Of a DNA stretch of 64,000 nt, positions 19,983-31,157 are shown one piece after another. Position numbers and translations under genes: made by a program. This DNA comes from Marinobacter fonticola (lineage in GTDB: Bacteria; Pseudomonadota; Gammaproteobacteria; Pseudomonadales; Oleiphilaceae), in NCBI RefSeq assembly GCF_008122265.1, contig NZ_CP043042.1, positions 806,001-870,000 on the forward strand, in the 5' to 3' direction. How positions within the stretch are numbered: position 1 is the first letter of the stretch; the number at the start of each line of letters is the position of its first letter. The notes below the pieces were generated by a model. It made no database searches. It saw nothing but the letters and a program-made list of their open reading frames with translations, and was not told the origin of the DNA.

Positions 19983-21149
19983 ATGCAATCACAATACCCA
20001 GAGTTCAATTTCGGCCTTGGTGAAACGTTGGATATGCTCCGCGAGCAGATTAACGGATTCGCGGCCCAGGAAATTGCTCCCCGCGCCGCCGACATCGACC
20101 AGGAAAACCTGTTTCCCAGCGATCTGTGGAAAAAGTTTGGTGATATGGGCTTGCTGGGTATTACTGCCGACGAAGCCTACGGCGGTTCCGGCATGGGCTA
20201 TCTGGCACACGTCATCGCCATGGAAGAAATCAGCCGTGCATCGGCCTCCGTAGGTCTATCCTACGGTGCGCATTCAAACCTGTGCGTAAACCAGATTAAT
20301 CGCAATGGCTCCGAAGAGCAGAAACAGAAATACCTGCCCAAGCTGATCAGCGGTGAGCACATTGGCGCCCTGGCCATGTCCGAGCCCAACGCCGGTTCCG
20401 ATGTCGTCTCCATGAAGCTGAGCGCCAAAGACGCTGGCGACCACTACGTGCTCAACGGCAGCAAAATGTGGATTACCAACGGGCCCGATGCCAACGTTTA
20501 TGTGATCTACGCCAAAACCGACCCGGCCGCCGGACCGCGTGGCATCACCGCCTTCATCGTGGAGCGCGGAACCCCGGGATTCAGCCAGGCCCAAAAGCTG
20601 GACAAGCTCGGGATGCGCGGTTCCAACACGTGTGAGCTGGTGTTCGAAGACGCGAAAGTGCCCAAGGAAAACGTCATGGGCGGCGAGGGAAATGGGGCCA
20701 AGGTTCTGATGAGCGGCCTCGACTATGAGCGTCTGGTTCTTTCCGGTGGACCGTTGGGCATCATGCAGGCTGCCATGGATGCGGTGGTTCCCTACATCCG
20801 CGAGCGCAAGCAGTTCGGCCAGGCCATCGGCGAATTCGAGCTGGTTCAGGGCAAAGTGGCCGATATGTACACCTTCATGAACACCGCCAAATCCTACGTG
20901 TACATGGTCGCCATGTCCGCCGACCGCGGCAACACGACCCGCAAGGACGCCGCCGGCGCGATTCTCTACTCCGCTGAAATGGCGACCAAACTGGCTCTGG
21001 ACGCCATCCAGCTCCTGGGGGGTAACGGCTATATCAACGAATATCCCACGGGCCGCTTATTACGGGATGCCAAGCTCTATGAAATCGGTGCCGGTACGTC
21101 CGAGATTCGCCGAATGCTGATCGGCCGCGAGCTGTACCTGAATAACTAG
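19983..21149 (+). CDS. liuA: Isovaleryl-CoA dehydrogenase
   Basis: This FAD-dependent acyl-CoA dehydrogenase oxidises isovaleryl-CoA to 3-methylcrotonyl-CoA, the first committed step of leucine breakdown, passing electrons to ETF. The 388-residue protein shows the ACAD signatures [10 protein letters not shown] (residues 131-140) and [13 protein letters not shown]. The catalytic base specific to isovaleryl-CoA dehydrogenases, the Glu in DYERLVL (Glu249), is present, whereas most ACADs place it elsewhere. Its C-terminus [20 protein letters not shown] is typical. It follows liuR by 145 bases and precedes liuB. Confidence 0.96.
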   Translation: MQSQYPEFNFGLGETLDMLREQINGFAAQEIAPRAADIDQENLFPSDLWKKFGDMGLLGITADEAYGGSGMGYLAHVIAMEEISRASASVGLSYGAHSNLCVNQINRNGSEEQKQKYLPKLISGEHIGALAMSEPNAGSDVVSMKLSAKDAGDHYVLNGSKMWITNGPDANVYVIYAKTDPAAGPRGITAFIVERGTPGFSQAQKLDKLGMRGSNTCELVFEDAKVPKENVMGGEGNGAKVLMSGLDYERLVLSGGPLGIMQAAMDAVVPYIRERKQFGQAIGEFELVQGKVADMYTFMNTAKSYVYMVAMSADRGNTTRKDAAGAILYSAEMATKLALDAIQLLGGNGYINEYPTGRLLRDAKLYEIGAGTSEIRRMLIGRELYLNN

Positions 21150-21214
21150 CTGTAGCTGGATAACTAGAGCAATTAGCACCGGGAAAGTCAGCCGACGAAC
21201 GGACAACAAAAGCT

Positions 21215-22822
21215 ATGACCATACTCCAGAGCAAAGTAAACCCAAGGTCGGAAGAGTTCCAGGCCAACCAGGCGGCCATGGCAAAAGCTGTGGCCGACCT
21301 GCGGGACAAGGTGGCTACCATTCAGCAGGGCGGCGGTCCGTCATACCAGGAGCGCCACATCGCCCGAGGAAAACTTCTGCCCCGCGAGCGCATCAACCGT
21401 CTCCTGGATGACGGCTCCCCCTTTCTTGAAGTGGGCCAGTTCGCGGCCTACAACGTCTACGACGAGGAGGTCCCCGCCGCTGGAGTCGTCGCCGGTGTAG
21501 GCCGTGTCTCCGGCACCGAATGTATGATCATCGCCAACGACGCCACGGTCAAAGGTGGAAGCTACTACCCACTCACGGTTAAAAAGCACCTACGCGCCCA
21601 GGAGATCGCCCTGCAAAACCGTTTGCCGTGCATCTATCTGGTGGATTCCGGGGGCGCCAACCTGCCGAGACAGGACGAGGTCTTCCCGGACCGCGACCAC
21701 TTTGGCCGCATCTTCTTCAATCAGGCCCGCATGTCCGCCGACGACATTCCCCAGATCGCCGTCGTTATGGGGCTGTGCACGGCTGGCGGCGCCTATGTTC
21801 CCGCCATGGCGGACGAATCCATTATCGTGCGGAACCAGGGCACCATCTTCCTGGCTGGCCCGCCACTGGTGAAGGCCGCCACCGGCGAGGTGGTCAGCGC
21901 CGAAGACCTGGGCGGCGCCGACGTCCATTGCAAAGTGTCCGGTGTGGCCGACCACTACGCCGAAAACGACGCCCATGCGCTGGAAATTGCCCGGCGCTGT
22001 ATTTCCAATCTCAACCGCCGCAAGCCGGCGGATGTAGAAATTCGCAAACCCAAAGCCCCGGCTTATAGTGCTGAGGAAATCTACGGCATTGTCGGCACCG
22101 ATCTGCGTAAACAGTTCGACGTAAGGGACGTCATTGCCCGCATCGTCGATGGCTCAGAATTCGACGAATTCAAACGCTACTACGGCCAGACCCTCGTCAC
22201 GGGCTTCGCCCATATCCACGGCTACCCCGTAGGCATTATCGCCAACAACGGCATCCTGTTCAGCGAGTCAGCCCAGAAGGGCGCGCATTTTATCGAGCTG
22301 TGCTGCCAGCGCAACATCCCGTTGCTGTTTCTGCAAAACATCACCGGTTTCATGGTGGGCCAGAAGCACGAATCTGAGGGCATCGCCAAGCATGGTGCCA
22401 AGATGGTCATGGCCGTAGCCTGTGCCGAAGTGCCCAAGATTACCGTACTGATCGGCGGCAGCTTCGGTGCGGGCAACTACGGCATGTGCGGTCGCGCTTA
22501 TAGCCCCGATTTTCTGTGGATGTGGCCCAACGCCCGCATCTCGGTTATGGGGGGAGAGCAGGCTGCCGGCGTGCTGGCCACTGTTCGCCGGGAAGGCATG
22601 GAGCGAAAAGGCCAGGCATGGAGTGCCGAAGAGGAGGCTGAGTTCAAAAAGCCGATCGTCGATTCCTACGAGCATCAGGGGCATCCCTACTACGCTAGCG
22701 CCCGCTTGTGGGACGACGGCGTTATCGACCCGGCCCAGACCCGGGAGGTGGTTGCTCTGAGCCTATCCGCCACCCTTAATCGCCCGGCCAAGCCGACACG
22801 CTTCGGCGTGTTCCGCATGTAA
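21215..22822 (+). CDS. liuB: Methylcrotonyl-CoA carboxylase, carboxyltransferase (beta) subunit
   Basis: Together with LiuD this subunit carboxylates 3-methylcrotonyl-CoA to 3-methylglutaconyl-CoA; LiuB transfers CO2 from carboxybiotin. The 535-residue protein has the two crotonase-like halves of the carboxyltransferase fold: an N-terminal part with [22 protein letters not shown] and a C-terminal part with [15 protein letters not shown] and [11 protein letters not shown]. It starts [22 protein letters not shown], the usual start of the family. The ribosome binding site is weak. It is followed 14 bases later by liuC. Confidence 0.96.
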   Translation: MTILQSKVNPRSEEFQANQAAMAKAVADLRDKVATIQQGGGPSYQERHIARGKLLPRERINRLLDDGSPFLEVGQFAAYNVYDEEVPAAGVVAGVGRVSGTECMIIANDATVKGGSYYPLTVKKHLRAQEIALQNRLPCIYLVDSGGANLPRQDEVFPDRDHFGRIFFNQARMSADDIPQIAVVMGLCTAGGAYVPAMADESIIVRNQGTIFLAGPPLVKAATGEVVSAEDLGGADVHCKVSGVADHYAENDAHALEIARRCISNLNRRKPADVEIRKPKAPAYSAEEIYGIVGTDLRKQFDVRDVIARIVDGSEFDEFKRYYGQTLVTGFAHIHGYPVGIIANNGILFSESAQKGAHFIELCCQRNIPLLFLQNITGFMVGQKHESEGIAKHGAKMVMAVACAEVPKITVLIGGSFGAGNYGMCGRAYSPDFLWMWPNARISVMGGEQAAGVLATVRREGMERKGQAWSAEEEAEFKKPIVDSYEHQGHPYYASARLWDDGVIDPAQTREVVALSLSATLNRPAKPTRFGVFRM

Positions 22823-22836
22823 CGGAGGAGAGCGAT

Positions 22837-23646
22837 ATGACTGATCAGCCATCAGCGGTTCTGCTCAAACGCCGCGCAGGCGGTGTCGCCGAGGTCGTGC
22901 TGAACCGCCCGGACAAACGCAATGCGTTCGACGACACCGTCATCCAGCAATTGATCGAGGCGCTGGAAGAGGTGAACGCGGACAGCGGCACCCATGTCGT
23001 CATCTTGCGCTCCGAAGGTAAGCACTTTTCGGCCGGGGCGGACCTGGGCTGGATGCGCCGCATGGCGGACAACAGCCGCCAGGAAAACCTGGACGATTCG
23101 CGTGAACTGGCACGACTGATGAACGTGCTGAACCACCTCTCCAAACCCGTCATCGGCCTGGTGCAGGGAGCCGCGTTCGGTGGCGCCGTGGGCCTGGCCG
23201 CCTGCTGCGACATTGTCATCGCGACGGAAAAATCCAGCTTCTGCCTGAGCGAAGTGAAACTCGGCCTGATTCCGGCAGTGATCAGCCCCTACGTGGTGCG
23301 CGCCATCGGCGAACGCCAGGCTCGCCGCTACTTTATCTCGGCAGAGGTCTTCAGCGCCCGGCAAGCAGAGCACTACGGCCTGGTGCATATGGTCTGCGAG
23401 GACGTGGAGGCCATGGACCACAAGTGCGACGAGCTGCTCCTGCAACTTGCCCAAAATGGCCCCGCCGCCATGAAAGCCGCCAAAGACCTGGTGTTCGCTG
23501 TCAGCCACAAGCCGATCGGCGCGGACGTGATCGACGATACCGCACAACGCATCGCGGACATCCGGGTGGGCACTGAAGGTCAGGAGGGGCTTGGTGCCTT
23601 CCTGAATAAGCGCAAGCCCAGCTGGGTGCCGGAGGACAACCAATAA
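22837..23646 (+). CDS. liuC: 3-methylglutaconyl-CoA hydratase (enoyl-CoA hydratase family)
   Basis: This 269-residue crotonase-fold enzyme hydrates 3-methylglutaconyl-CoA to HMG-CoA. The CoA and oxyanion-hole segments are visible: HFSAGADLGWM (residues 64-74) and QGAAFGGAVGLAACCDIVIA (residues 109-128), followed by the catalytic-region FCLSEVKLGLIPAVISPYV. A strong ribosome binding site (GGAGGAG) precedes ATG. Its TAA shares a base with the ATG of liuD, so the two are translationally coupled. The enoyl-CoA hydratase family is broad; the specific role is taken from position. Confidence 0.94.
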   Translation: MTDQPSAVLLKRRAGGVAEVVLNRPDKRNAFDDTVIQQLIEALEEVNADSGTHVVILRSEGKHFSAGADLGWMRRMADNSRQENLDDSRELARLMNVLNHLSKPVIGLVQGAAFGGAVGLAACCDIVIATEKSSFCLSEVKLGLIPAVISPYVVRAIGERQARRYFISAEVFSARQAEHYGLVHMVCEDVEAMDHKCDELLLQLAQNGPAAMKAAKDLVFAVSHKPIGADVIDDTAQRIADIRVGTEGQEGLGAFLNKRKPSWVPEDNQ

Positions 23647-25649
23647 TGTTCAGCAAGATTCTCATAGCCAACCGCGGTGAAATCGCCTGCCGGATCATTC
23701 AAACCGCCCACCGCATGGGTATCCGTTGCGTGGCCGTTTATTCCGATGCGGACGCCGATGCACGCCATGTCGCCATGGCAGACGAAGCCTTTCACATCGG
23801 CCCGGCCCCCAGCTCCGAGAGCTACCTGAAAGCCGACAAGATCATCGCGACCGCATTGGAAAGCGGTGCTCAGGCCATCCATCCCGGCTACGGCTTTCTT
23901 TCCGAGAACACCCAGTTCGCCGAAGCCTGCGAAGCCAACAATCTGGTGTTCATCGGCCCGCCGTCTTCCGCGATTGCGGCCATGGGTTCCAAGTCCGCCG
24001 CCAAAGCCATTATGGAGAAGGCCGGCGTACCGCTGGTGCCGGGCTACCACGGTGACGACCAGTCGCCGGACACGCTACGCGCCGAAGCCGAAAAGTGCGG
24101 CTTCCCGCTGCTGCTGAAAGCCGTTGCCGGCGGTGGTGGCAAGGGTATGCGCGTGGTCGAGCGTATGGATGAGTTCGATGATGCCCTGGCGGCCGCCAAG
24201 CGAGAGGCAAAGAATGCCTTCGGCAATCCGGACATGCTGATCGAACGTTACCTGACCCAGCCCCGCCACGTGGAAATTCAAGTGTTCTGCGATCAGGACG
24301 GTCACGGGGTGTACCTGGCGGAGCGGGACTGTTCGGTGCAGCGCCGCCACCAGAAAGTACTGGAGGAAGCCCCCGCCCCCGGCCTAAGCGAAGACACCCG
24401 CAAGGCCATGGGCGAAGCCGCCGTGCGGGCGGCACAGGCGATTGATTACGTGGGTGCGGGGACCGTCGAGTTCCTCTACGACGTGGACGGTTCCTTTTTC
24501 TTTATGGAAATGAATACCCGCCTGCAGGTGGAGCATCCAGTGACCGAAATGGTCACCGGTCAGGACTTGGTGGAGTGGCAATTGAAAGTGGCCTGGGGCG
24601 AGCCGCTGCCGCTGGAACAGGCTCAGGTAAAAACCCGGGGCCACGCCCTGGAAGCGCGGATCTACGCCGAAGACCCGGACCAGGATTTCCTACCTGCGAC
24701 CGGTAATCTGCGTTATCTGAGCACGCCGGATGAGAGCGCCCATGTGCGGGTGGACACCGGCGTGACCGAGGGCGACGACATCAGCATCCATTACGACCCG
24801 ATGATCGCCAAACTCATCGTGTGGGACGAAACCCGTGACCAAGCCATCAACCGCATGGTCCAGGCCCTGGAGCATTACCGTATTGCCGGGGTGAAAACCA
24901 ACATCCGTTTCCTCCATGCCCTAGCCGACGCCCAGCCGTTCCGGGAGGCTGACCTGACGACCGGCTTTATCGATAGCCATCGTGGCCTGCTGTTCCCAAA
25001 ATCCAAACTGGACACCCACAAAGCCCTGGTGCTGGCTGCCGGTTTCGTGCTGGAACAGCGTAAATCCCGGGAAGCGATCAGTACCGACCCCTGGTCGCCG
25101 TTTGGACGCCAGAACAGTTGGCGCATGAACTCCGAATACGCCCAGCCTCTGCAGCTGCAAGTGGGCGAGGATATCCACGAACTCAAAGTGCTGGAACGGG
25201 ATGATCGCTACCAGGTCTTCGTGGGCGGCAGCGTATACAACCTCACCGCCCGGCTGGACGACGATTACTTGCAGGCCGTCATCAACGGCCACCGCATCAG
25301 CATTCACGGTAACCTGCACAACGATCAATTGGTGCTCTTCTACGAAGGCGATACGTTCCAGTGCACGCTGTACCGGGAAACGTACGGATTCGAGGAAATG
25401 GCCGGTGACGGCAGTCTGGCCGCGCCCATGAACGGCGCCATTGTGGCCGTGCAGATCAACGTGGGCGACAAAGTGACCGCCGGTCAGAGCCTGGTGATTA
25501 TGGAAGCCATGAAAATGGAGCACGCCATCAAGGCCCCGGCCGACGGCGTGGTGACCGATGTCTTTTTCGCCGAAGGCGATCAGGTCTCCGAAGGTGCCGA
25601 GCTGATTGCCATTGAAGTGACCGCAAATGCGGAAGAGGAGGCAGGCTGA
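23646..25649 (+). CDS. liuD: Methylcrotonyl-CoA carboxylase, biotin-carrying (alpha) subunit
   Basis: This 667-residue subunit carries the ATP-dependent biotin carboxylase and the biotin carrier. An N-terminal biotin-carboxylase domain ([20 protein letters not shown]) is followed by the ATP-grasp domain with the glycine-rich loop ([14 protein letters not shown], near residue 160) and the [14 protein letters not shown] motif. A linker domain leads to a C-terminal biotinyl domain whose EAMKM motif places the biotinylated lysine at residue 623. It starts on the last base of the liuC stop (TAATG) and ends on the first base of liuE (TGATG), so liuC-liuD-liuE are tightly coupled. Confidence 0.97.
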   Translation: MFSKILIANRGEIACRIIQTAHRMGIRCVAVYSDADADARHVAMADEAFHIGPAPSSESYLKADKIIATALESGAQAIHPGYGFLSENTQFAEACEANNLVFIGPPSSAIAAMGSKSAAKAIMEKAGVPLVPGYHGDDQSPDTLRAEAEKCGFPLLLKAVAGGGGKGMRVVERMDEFDDALAAAKREAKNAFGNPDMLIERYLTQPRHVEIQVFCDQDGHGVYLAERDCSVQRRHQKVLEEAPAPGLSEDTRKAMGEAAVRAAQAIDYVGAGTVEFLYDVDGSFFFMEMNTRLQVEHPVTEMVTGQDLVEWQLKVAWGEPLPLEQAQVKTRGHALEARIYAEDPDQDFLPATGNLRYLSTPDESAHVRVDTGVTEGDDISIHYDPMIAKLIVWDETRDQAINRMVQALEHYRIAGVKTNIRFLHALADAQPFREADLTTGFIDSHRGLLFPKSKLDTHKALVLAAGFVLEQRKSREAISTDPWSPFGRQNSWRMNSEYAQPLQLQVGEDIHELKVLERDDRYQVFVGGSVYNLTARLDDDYLQAVINGHRISIHGNLHNDQLVLFYEGDTFQCTLYRETYGFEEMAGDGSLAAPMNGAIVAVQINVGDKVTAGQSLVIMEAMKMEHAIKAPADGVVTDVFFAEGDQVSEGAELIAIEVTANAEEEAG

Positions 25650-26557
25650 TGGCCTTTCCGCAACAGGTACGACTGGTTGAAATGAGTCCCCGGGACGGCC
25701 TGCAAAACGAGCCCGGCCCGGTGATTGACACCCGCATCAAGACGGGCCTGATCGACCAGCTGGCGGATTGTGGCTTGAACCATATCGAATCTGCCAGCTT
25801 TGTGTCGCCGAAATGGGTGCCGCAGATGGGCGATGCGGCCGACGTCATGGCCGGCATCAATCGCAAGCCCGGTGTTCGCTATTCCGTGCTCACCCCCAAC
25901 CTCAAGGGCTTCGACAATGCGCTGGCGGCGGGTGTGGACGAAGTGGCCGTCTTCGGCGCTGCCTCGGAATCCTTCAGCCAGAAAAACATCAACTGTTCTA
26001 TTGCTGAAAGCCTGGAACGCTTTGCGCCAGTCATGGAAGCCGCCAAGCGCCACAGCATACCGGTAAGGGGCTACGTCTCCACTGTGTTGGGCTGCCCCTA
26101 CGAAGGCGATATTGCCCCGGAGCAGGTCGCCAAGGTGGCGAAAGCCCTGGCCGATATGGGTTGTTACGAAATTTCCCTGGGCGACACCATCGGCGTGGGT
26201 ACACCGCTGAAAGCCAAGCGCATGCTGGACGCCGTTGCGGCTCAGGTGCCGGTTGAAAAGCTCGCGGCTCACTTCCACGACACCTACGGCCAGGCCTTGG
26301 CCAATCTGTACGCGGTGCTGGAAGAGGGAGTGGCGGTCATCGATGCCTCCGTTGCCGGCCTTGGGGGGTGCCCCTACGCCCAGGGCGCTTCCGGCAACGT
26401 CGCCACCGAAGACGTGCTATACCTCTTGAGCGGCCTAGGTATCGAGACCGGTGTCGATCTCGACAAGCTGGTCGCCACCGGCGAATGGATCAGCCGCCAG
26501 CTCAAGCGTCCCAATGGTTCCAAAGTCGGACAGGCCCTCGGAGGGCACTGCAAATGA
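25649..26557 (+). CDS. liuE: Hydroxymethylglutaryl-CoA lyase
   Basis: This 302-residue TIM-barrel enzyme cleaves HMG-CoA to acetyl-CoA and acetoacetate, the last step of the leucine pathway. Visible features are [11 protein letters not shown] with the catalytic Arg15 and metal-binding Asp16, the metal-binding [10 protein letters not shown], and the flexible Cys loop [14 protein letters not shown]. The start overlaps the liuD stop and its TGA overlaps the ATG of the next gene (ATGA), so the operon continues beyond it. Confidence 0.97.
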   Translation: MAFPQQVRLVEMSPRDGLQNEPGPVIDTRIKTGLIDQLADCGLNHIESASFVSPKWVPQMGDAADVMAGINRKPGVRYSVLTPNLKGFDNALAAGVDEVAVFGAASESFSQKNINCSIAESLERFAPVMEAAKRHSIPVRGYVSTVLGCPYEGDIAPEQVAKVAKALADMGCYEISLGDTIGVGTPLKAKRMLDAVAAQVPVEKLAAHFHDTYGQALANLYAVLEEGVAVIDASVAGLGGCPYAQGASGNVATEDVLYLLSGLGIETGVDLDKLVATGEWISRQLKRPNGSKVGQALGGHCK

Positions 26558-27144
26558 GCAATCTGGATCAGAACAAGAATGTAGTCGCGCTGGACTTGCC
26601 GATCCCCGAGGTCCGCGATTTGCCGGAAGACACCCAGAAGTACGTCCAGATCTGCCAGGAAAAGCTGGGCATGGTCCCCAATGTGATCACCGCCTACAGC
26701 CAGAACCTGAAGCAGCTCGAGGGCTTCACCCGGTTGTACAACGAGCTGATGCTAGGCGAGGGCGAGTTGAGCAAGCTGGAGCGGGAAATGGTTGCCGTGG
26801 TGGTGTCCTCGGAAAACAAGTGTTTCTACTGTCTGGTAGCCCACGGCGCTGCCGTGCGAGTACTGAGTGGCGACCCGGCGCTGGGCGAGCACATGGTGAT
26901 GAACTACCGCAGCGCCAAGCTCGACAAGCGCCAGCGGGCGATGCTGGACTTTGCATCACACCTCACCCGCTCACCGTCCACGGTCACTGAAGAGCACATT
27001 CAGGGCCTGCGGGACGCCGGTTTTAGCGACCGCGCCATCTGGGATCTGAGCAACCTGGTCGGTTTCTACAACATGTCCAACCGGGTGGCTATTGCCAGCG
27101 ATATGCAACCAAACCCGGAATATCACACCCAGAGCCGCTATTAG
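26554..27144 (+). CDS. AhpD-like (carboxymuconolactone decarboxylase family) peroxidase-related protein
   Basis: This 196-residue all-alpha protein carries the CxxCxxxH redox motif of the AhpD family (Cys90, Cys93, His97) preceded by Glu residues at 78 and 87, within [21 protein letters not shown]. It resembles the 'uncharacterised peroxidase-related enzyme' subgroup. In AhpD the two Cys reduce peroxides or transfer electrons. Translation is coupled to liuE through ATGA. A role in protecting or regenerating a liu enzyme is speculative. ATG 26554 was chosen because it overlaps the liuE stop and leads straight into a compact conserved protein; the upstream extension lies inside liuE. Confidence 0.85.
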   Translation: MSNLDQNKNVVALDLPIPEVRDLPEDTQKYVQICQEKLGMVPNVITAYSQNLKQLEGFTRLYNELMLGEGELSKLEREMVAVVVSSENKCFYCLVAHGAAVRVLSGDPALGEHMVMNYRSAKLDKRQRAMLDFASHLTRSPSTVTEEHIQGLRDAGFSDRAIWDLSNLVGFYNMSNRVAIASDMQPNPEYHTQSRY

Positions 27145-27231
27145 CCTCGGACGACACCGGCCGTCTATTCGCCCTCGATGACGACAATAGCGATTACCTA
27201 ACTGCGACTACAAAAACAACGGAGGCAGATA

Positions 27232-28920
27232 ATGAACCAGACTCTCCCCAGCTACACAAGTGGAACCTCCGAAACGCCATTGCTGGGCATGACCATCGGC
27301 GACATGCTCGACCGGACAGCCGCGCAGTTTCCAGATACCGAAGCCCTGGTGGCGCTGCATCAGGACATTCGCTGGACCTACCAGGAATTTCTGCAAAAGG
27401 TCAACGAAGCCGCCCGTGCCTTTATGGCCATCGGCGTTGAGCGTGGCGACCGGGTGGGCATCTGGTCCCCCAACCGCTACGAGTGGACCGTCACCCAGTT
27501 CGCCACCGCCAAGATCGGCGCGATTCTGGTGAACATCAACCCGGCTTACGGCGTGCATGAGCTGGAGTATGCGCTCAACCTGTCCGGCTTGCGCTTTCTG
27601 GTAACCGCCGATAGCTTCAAGGCCTCCGACTACCGCGGGATGATTTACGAGCTGGTCCCCGAACTGAAAGCGAGCCAGCCCGGCCAGGTCAAGGCGCAAC
27701 GGGTGGAGAAGCTGGAAGGCGTTATCAACCTCGACACGGACAGCCACCCCGGTATGTGGACCTGGGACGCGTTCGTCAGCCGGGCCAGCGACGTCAGCCA
27801 GCAACAACTGGACGAGCGCCAGCGCGTGCTGCAGTTCGATGACCCTATCAACATCCAGTTTACCTCCGGTACCACCGGCAACCCGAAGGGCGCGACCCTC
27901 TCGCACCACAACATTCTCAACAACGGGTACTTTGTAGCGGAAAGCCAGCGCTTCACCGAGAAAGACCGTCTGGTGATCCCTGTGCCCCTGTACCATTGCT
28001 TCGGCATGGTGATGGGCAACCTGGGTTGCGTGACCCACGGCTCCACCATGATCTACCCGGCGGAGGGCTTCGAGCCTCGTTCCGTACTCCAGGCCGTGCA
28101 CAAGGAACGGGCTACTGCGCTGTATGGCGTGCCCACCATGTTCATCGCCGAATTGGCCGAGCCGGACTTTGAGTCATTCGATCTGTCCACCCTGCGCACC
28201 GGTATTATGGCCGGCTCCATCTGCCCGGCAGAGGTGATGAAGAAGGTCAACGGCAAGATGAACATGAAGGAGGTGCAGATCGCCTACGGCATGACCGAAA
28301 CCAGCCCCGTGTCCACCCAGACCAGCTCCCTCGATCCGTTCGAGAAGCAGGTCACGACGGTGGGGCGCACTCAGCCGCACCTGGAGACCAAGATTGTCGA
28401 CCCTGCCAATGGCAATATCCTGCCCCGGGGCGATATCGGCGAACTCTGTACCCGCGGTTACAGCGTCATGCTGAAGTACTGGAACAACGAAGAAAAAACC
28501 GCCGAAGCCATCGACGAAGCCGGCTGGATGCACACCGGCGACCTGGCCACCATGGACGAAGACGGCTATATCCAGATCGTCGGCCGCATCAAGGACATGG
28601 TCATCCGGGGTGGGGAAAACATCTACCCGAAAGAAATCGAGGAATTCCTCTACACCCACCCTGCCATCGAAGAAGTGCAGGTTACTGGCATTCCCGACGA
28701 CAAGTACGGTGAAGAGCTTGTCGCCTGGATCAAGCTCCGCCCGGACGCGGCCTCGGTCACCGCCGAGGACTTGCAAGGCTTCTGCAAGGGCAAAATCGCC
28801 CACTTCAAGATTCCGAAGAACTACAAGTTCGTAGACGCATTCCCGATGACGGTGACCGGGAAGATTCAGAAGTTCAAGATGCGGGAGATTTCCATCGAGG
28901 AGATGGGAGTGAAGAAATAG
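27232..28920 (+). CDS. AMP-dependent acyl-CoA synthetase (ACSF2-like)
   Basis: This 562-residue adenylate-forming enzyme activates a carboxylic acid to its CoA thioester through an acyl-AMP. The P-loop-like motif [16 protein letters not shown] (about residues 209-224), the YGMTETSP motif and the hinge plus catalytic region ([32 protein letters not shown], then the C-terminal [11 protein letters not shown] with the catalytic lysine) are intact. The profile resembles mammalian ACSF2-type medium-chain synthetases. It follows the liu operon by 87 bases with a GGAGG ribosome binding site. Within the pathway it could activate isovalerate, acetoacetate or another short or medium acid; the substrate cannot be read from sequence. 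Confidence 0.88.
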   Translation: MNQTLPSYTSGTSETPLLGMTIGDMLDRTAAQFPDTEALVALHQDIRWTYQEFLQKVNEAARAFMAIGVERGDRVGIWSPNRYEWTVTQFATAKIGAILVNINPAYGVHELEYALNLSGLRFLVTADSFKASDYRGMIYELVPELKASQPGQVKAQRVEKLEGVINLDTDSHPGMWTWDAFVSRASDVSQQQLDERQRVLQFDDPINIQFTSGTTGNPKGATLSHHNILNNGYFVAESQRFTEKDRLVIPVPLYHCFGMVMGNLGCVTHGSTMIYPAEGFEPRSVLQAVHKERATALYGVPTMFIAELAEPDFESFDLSTLRTGIMAGSICPAEVMKKVNGKMNMKEVQIAYGMTETSPVSTQTSSLDPFEKQVTTVGRTQPHLETKIVDPANGNILPRGDIGELCTRGYSVMLKYWNNEEKTAEAIDEAGWMHTGDLATMDEDGYIQIVGRIKDMVIRGGENIYPKEIEEFLYTHPAIEEVQVTGIPDDKYGEELVAWIKLRPDAASVTAEDLQGFCKGKIAHFKIPKNYKFVDAFPMTVTGKIQKFKMREISIEEMGVKK

Positions 28921-28942
28921 GGTTTTTAGAGCGCCAGTGCAG

Positions 28943-29007
28943 CGCCTTTAGAGCCGCAGGGCAGGGCATTTATGCGCATGCCCTTGGGTTTAAAGGCGTT
29001 TATTTTT
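28943..29007 (+). terminator. Compound hairpin and T-rich tract after the ACSF2-like gene
   Basis: Outer arms CGCCTTTA (28943-28950) and TAAAGGCG (28991-28998) enclose an inner hairpin with arms AGGGCAT (28963-28969) and ATGCCCT (28978-28984). A T-rich stretch TTTATTTTT follows directly. It sits 22 bases after the stop and just before the next LiuR box, so it probably ends the liu transcript. Confidence 0.55.
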
Positions 29008-29016
29008 AGCCAGATC

Positions 29017-29032
29017 TTTACCTTTACGTAAA
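29017..29032 (+). promoter_or_regulatory. LiuR operator upstream of the second acyl-CoA synthetase
   Basis: TTTACCTTTACGTAAA differs at one base from the liuR box. It lies 58 bases before the ATG at 29091. The downstream block ACCTGTGCTAAGCCT (29038-29052) is nearly the same as after the other two LiuR boxes and is probably part of the core promoter. Confidence 0.75.
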
Positions 29033-29090
29033 CTAAAACCTGTGCTAAGCCTGAGGACAGGATTCGCTACAACAATAAAAGGAAAGAGTT

Positions 29091-30740
29091 ATGAGCCTCC
29101 CGGAATACCAATCGGTCTATGACAATTTCGATCCCGCTAGCCTGGAAGCCGAGATCCTGGAGGGTAGCCTGGATGCGGGCCTGAATGTCTGTACTGAAAT
29201 CTGCGACAAATGGGCTGGCGACCCCGAGCGAGTGGCCCTGTATTACGAGAAAGGCGACGGCGGCTCCGGTAGGCTCACCTTCGCTGAACTGAAAGAGAAA
29301 TCCGCCCGTTTCGCAAACTACCTGTCTTCTCAAGGCATCGGCAAGGGTGACCGGGTAGCCGCACTGCTGCCGCGCAGCCCGGAGCTGCTTGTTGTGATAG
29401 CCGGTACCTTGCGTGCCGGCGCGGTGTACCAGCCGCTGTTCACTGCTTTCGGCCCCGGCGCTATCGAATACCGCTTTGAACGCGCCGGGACCAAGCTGGT
29501 GGTTACCGATCCGGTCAACTATCCCAAGCTCACCGAAGTGAAAGATTGCGCACCGGTGCTTTGCGTGAATGCGGCGGAGGTGAGCGGTGATATTGCGGAC
29601 TTCGGCAAGACGCTCGCCGATCAGTCGGACCAGTTTGAGCCGGTGCAGGTCAAGGGCAGTGATCCGTTCCTGCAGATGTTTACCTCCGGCACGGTGGGTA
29701 AATCCAAGGGCGTGGCGGTACCGGCCAAGGCGTTGCTGGCGTTCTACGTCTACATGAAGTACGCCATCGACCTGCGGGACGACGACGTGTTCTGGAACGT
29801 CGCCGATCCGGGCTGGGCCTACGGCCTGTATTACGCCGTGGTTGGCCCGCTGCTGATGGGGCACGCCACCCACTTCAATCCGGGTGCGTTCACCCCGGAA
29901 ACCACTTACGACATGATCCGCAAATACAAGATTACCAACCTGGCAGCGGCGCCGACGGCCTACCGGATGCTGAAAGCCAATGACCATGTCTTGCCGGAGG
30001 GCGAGAACCTCGGCCTGCGGGTGGCCAGCAGTGCCGGCGAGCCTCTGAACCCGGAGGTGGTGAGCTGGATCGAACGTCGCCATTTCTGCCCCGTCAAAGA
30101 CCACTATGGCCAGACCGAAACCGGCATGACCTGCTGCAACTTCCATGGGCTTAAGCACCCGGTACGCCAGGGCTCGATGGGCTATTCCTCGCCGGGCCAC
30201 AAGGTGGTTGCGCTGAACACGCAGAATGAAGCGGTGAGCGAGGGTGAGATCGGCCAGTTGGCGGTGGATGTAAAGGCCTCGCCGCTGTTCCATTTCGACG
30301 GCTACACCTGGGGCGAGAAGGATCCGTTCGTGAACGGTTACTACCTGACCGGTGACATGGTCATCAGCCACGGCGATGGCTGTTTCTCGTTCAGTGGCCG
30401 TGACGACGACATCATCACCACCGCCGGTTACCGGGTGGGTCCGGCGGACGTGGAAAGTACCCTGCTGGAGCACAAGGCCGTCGCCGAGTCCGGTGTGGTC
30501 GCCAAGCCCGACGAGAAGCGGGGCTCTATCATCAAGGCCTACGTGGTGATCCGGAGCGATCAGCAACCAGTAAGCGAAGATGCCCTTAAGGACGAGCTGC
30601 AGGAGTTGGTGCGCCATCGCCTGTCTGCCCACGCCTATCCGCGGGAAATCGAGTTCGTGGATGAGCTGCCCAAAACGCCCAGCGGCAAGATCCAGCGCTT
30701 CGTCCTGCGCAACAAGGCCAAAGATGAGACGCACGGATGA
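29091..30740 (+). CDS. Acyl-CoA synthetase, Acs/ACSM-like, AMP-forming
   Basis: This 549-residue adenylate-forming enzyme has the motif MFTSGTVGKSKGVAVP (about residues 201-216), WNVADPGWAYGLYYAV, the HYGQTETGM motif and the C-terminal KTPSGKIQRFVLR with the catalytic lysine. Overall it resembles acetyl-CoA synthetase and ACSM medium-chain enzymes more than the ACSF2-like enzyme upstream. A LiuR box precedes it, so it is expected to be induced with the leucine pathway; isovalerate, propionate or acetoacetate are candidate substrates. Its stop overlaps the next gene (ATGA). Confidence 0.88.
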   Translation: MSLPEYQSVYDNFDPASLEAEILEGSLDAGLNVCTEICDKWAGDPERVALYYEKGDGGSGRLTFAELKEKSARFANYLSSQGIGKGDRVAALLPRSPELLVVIAGTLRAGAVYQPLFTAFGPGAIEYRFERAGTKLVVTDPVNYPKLTEVKDCAPVLCVNAAEVSGDIADFGKTLADQSDQFEPVQVKGSDPFLQMFTSGTVGKSKGVAVPAKALLAFYVYMKYAIDLRDDDVFWNVADPGWAYGLYYAVVGPLLMGHATHFNPGAFTPETTYDMIRKYKITNLAAAPTAYRMLKANDHVLPEGENLGLRVASSAGEPLNPEVVSWIERRHFCPVKDHYGQTETGMTCCNFHGLKHPVRQGSMGYSSPGHKVVALNTQNEAVSEGEIGQLAVDVKASPLFHFDGYTWGEKDPFVNGYYLTGDMVISHGDGCFSFSGRDDDIITTAGYRVGPADVESTLLEHKAVAESGVVAKPDEKRGSIIKAYVVIRSDQQPVSEDALKDELQELVRHRLSAHAYPREIEFVDELPKTPSGKIQRFVLRNKAKDETHG

Positions 30741-31153
30741 CCGTCACGTTCGAAGAGTTGCAAGCCTTCCTTGCCGAGCAATTTCCTCAGGGTGCCCGGT
30801 ACGGCACCTTGGAGGGTCTGGGCGATGGTTGGGCGGAAATGAAACTTGAGGTGGACGAGGGGCACCTGCGCCCCGGCGGCACCGTTTCCGGTCCAGCCAT
30901 GATGGGGTTGGCCGATGTGGCACTCTACGCCGCCCTGCTGGGAAAAATCGGTCTGGTGCCGCTGGCGGTCACCAGTAACCTGAATATCAATTTCCTACGC
31001 AAGCCCGTAGCTCACAGTCCTATTCGGGCGCGGGCGAACATGCTGCGTATCGGTCGGGCTACCGGTGTGGGCCAGGTGTACGTCTATTCCGAGGGCATGG
31101 AAGAGCCTGTCGCCCATGCCACCATTACCTATTCCATCCCCGCAAACCGGTGA
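30737..31153 (+). CDS. Hotdog-fold acyl-CoA thioesterase, PaaI/YdiI-like
   Basis: This 138-residue hotdog-fold protein has the active-site region RPGGTVSGPAMMGLADVALYAALL (about residues 46-69) and TSNLNINFLRKPV, typical of the PaaI/4HBT family. It would hydrolyse an acyl- or aryl-CoA to release CoA. ATG overlaps the synthetase stop (ATGA), so the two are translated together, suggesting it clears CoA esters or proofreads the synthetase product. The substrate is not evident. Confidence 0.85.
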   Translation: MTVTFEELQAFLAEQFPQGARYGTLEGLGDGWAEMKLEVDEGHLRPGGTVSGPAMMGLADVALYAALLGKIGLVPLAVTSNLNINFLRKPVAHSPIRARANMLRIGRATGVGQVYVYSEGMEEPVAHATITYSIPANR

Positions 31154-31157
31154 TGTT

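Noticed and set aside
29067..30734. A 555-codon open frame on the - strand opposite the second acyl-CoA synthetase
   Set aside because: It mirrors a well-recognised enzyme on the + strand, has no ribosome binding site and its protein has no recognisable motif. Long antisense frames are common in GC-rich codon usage.
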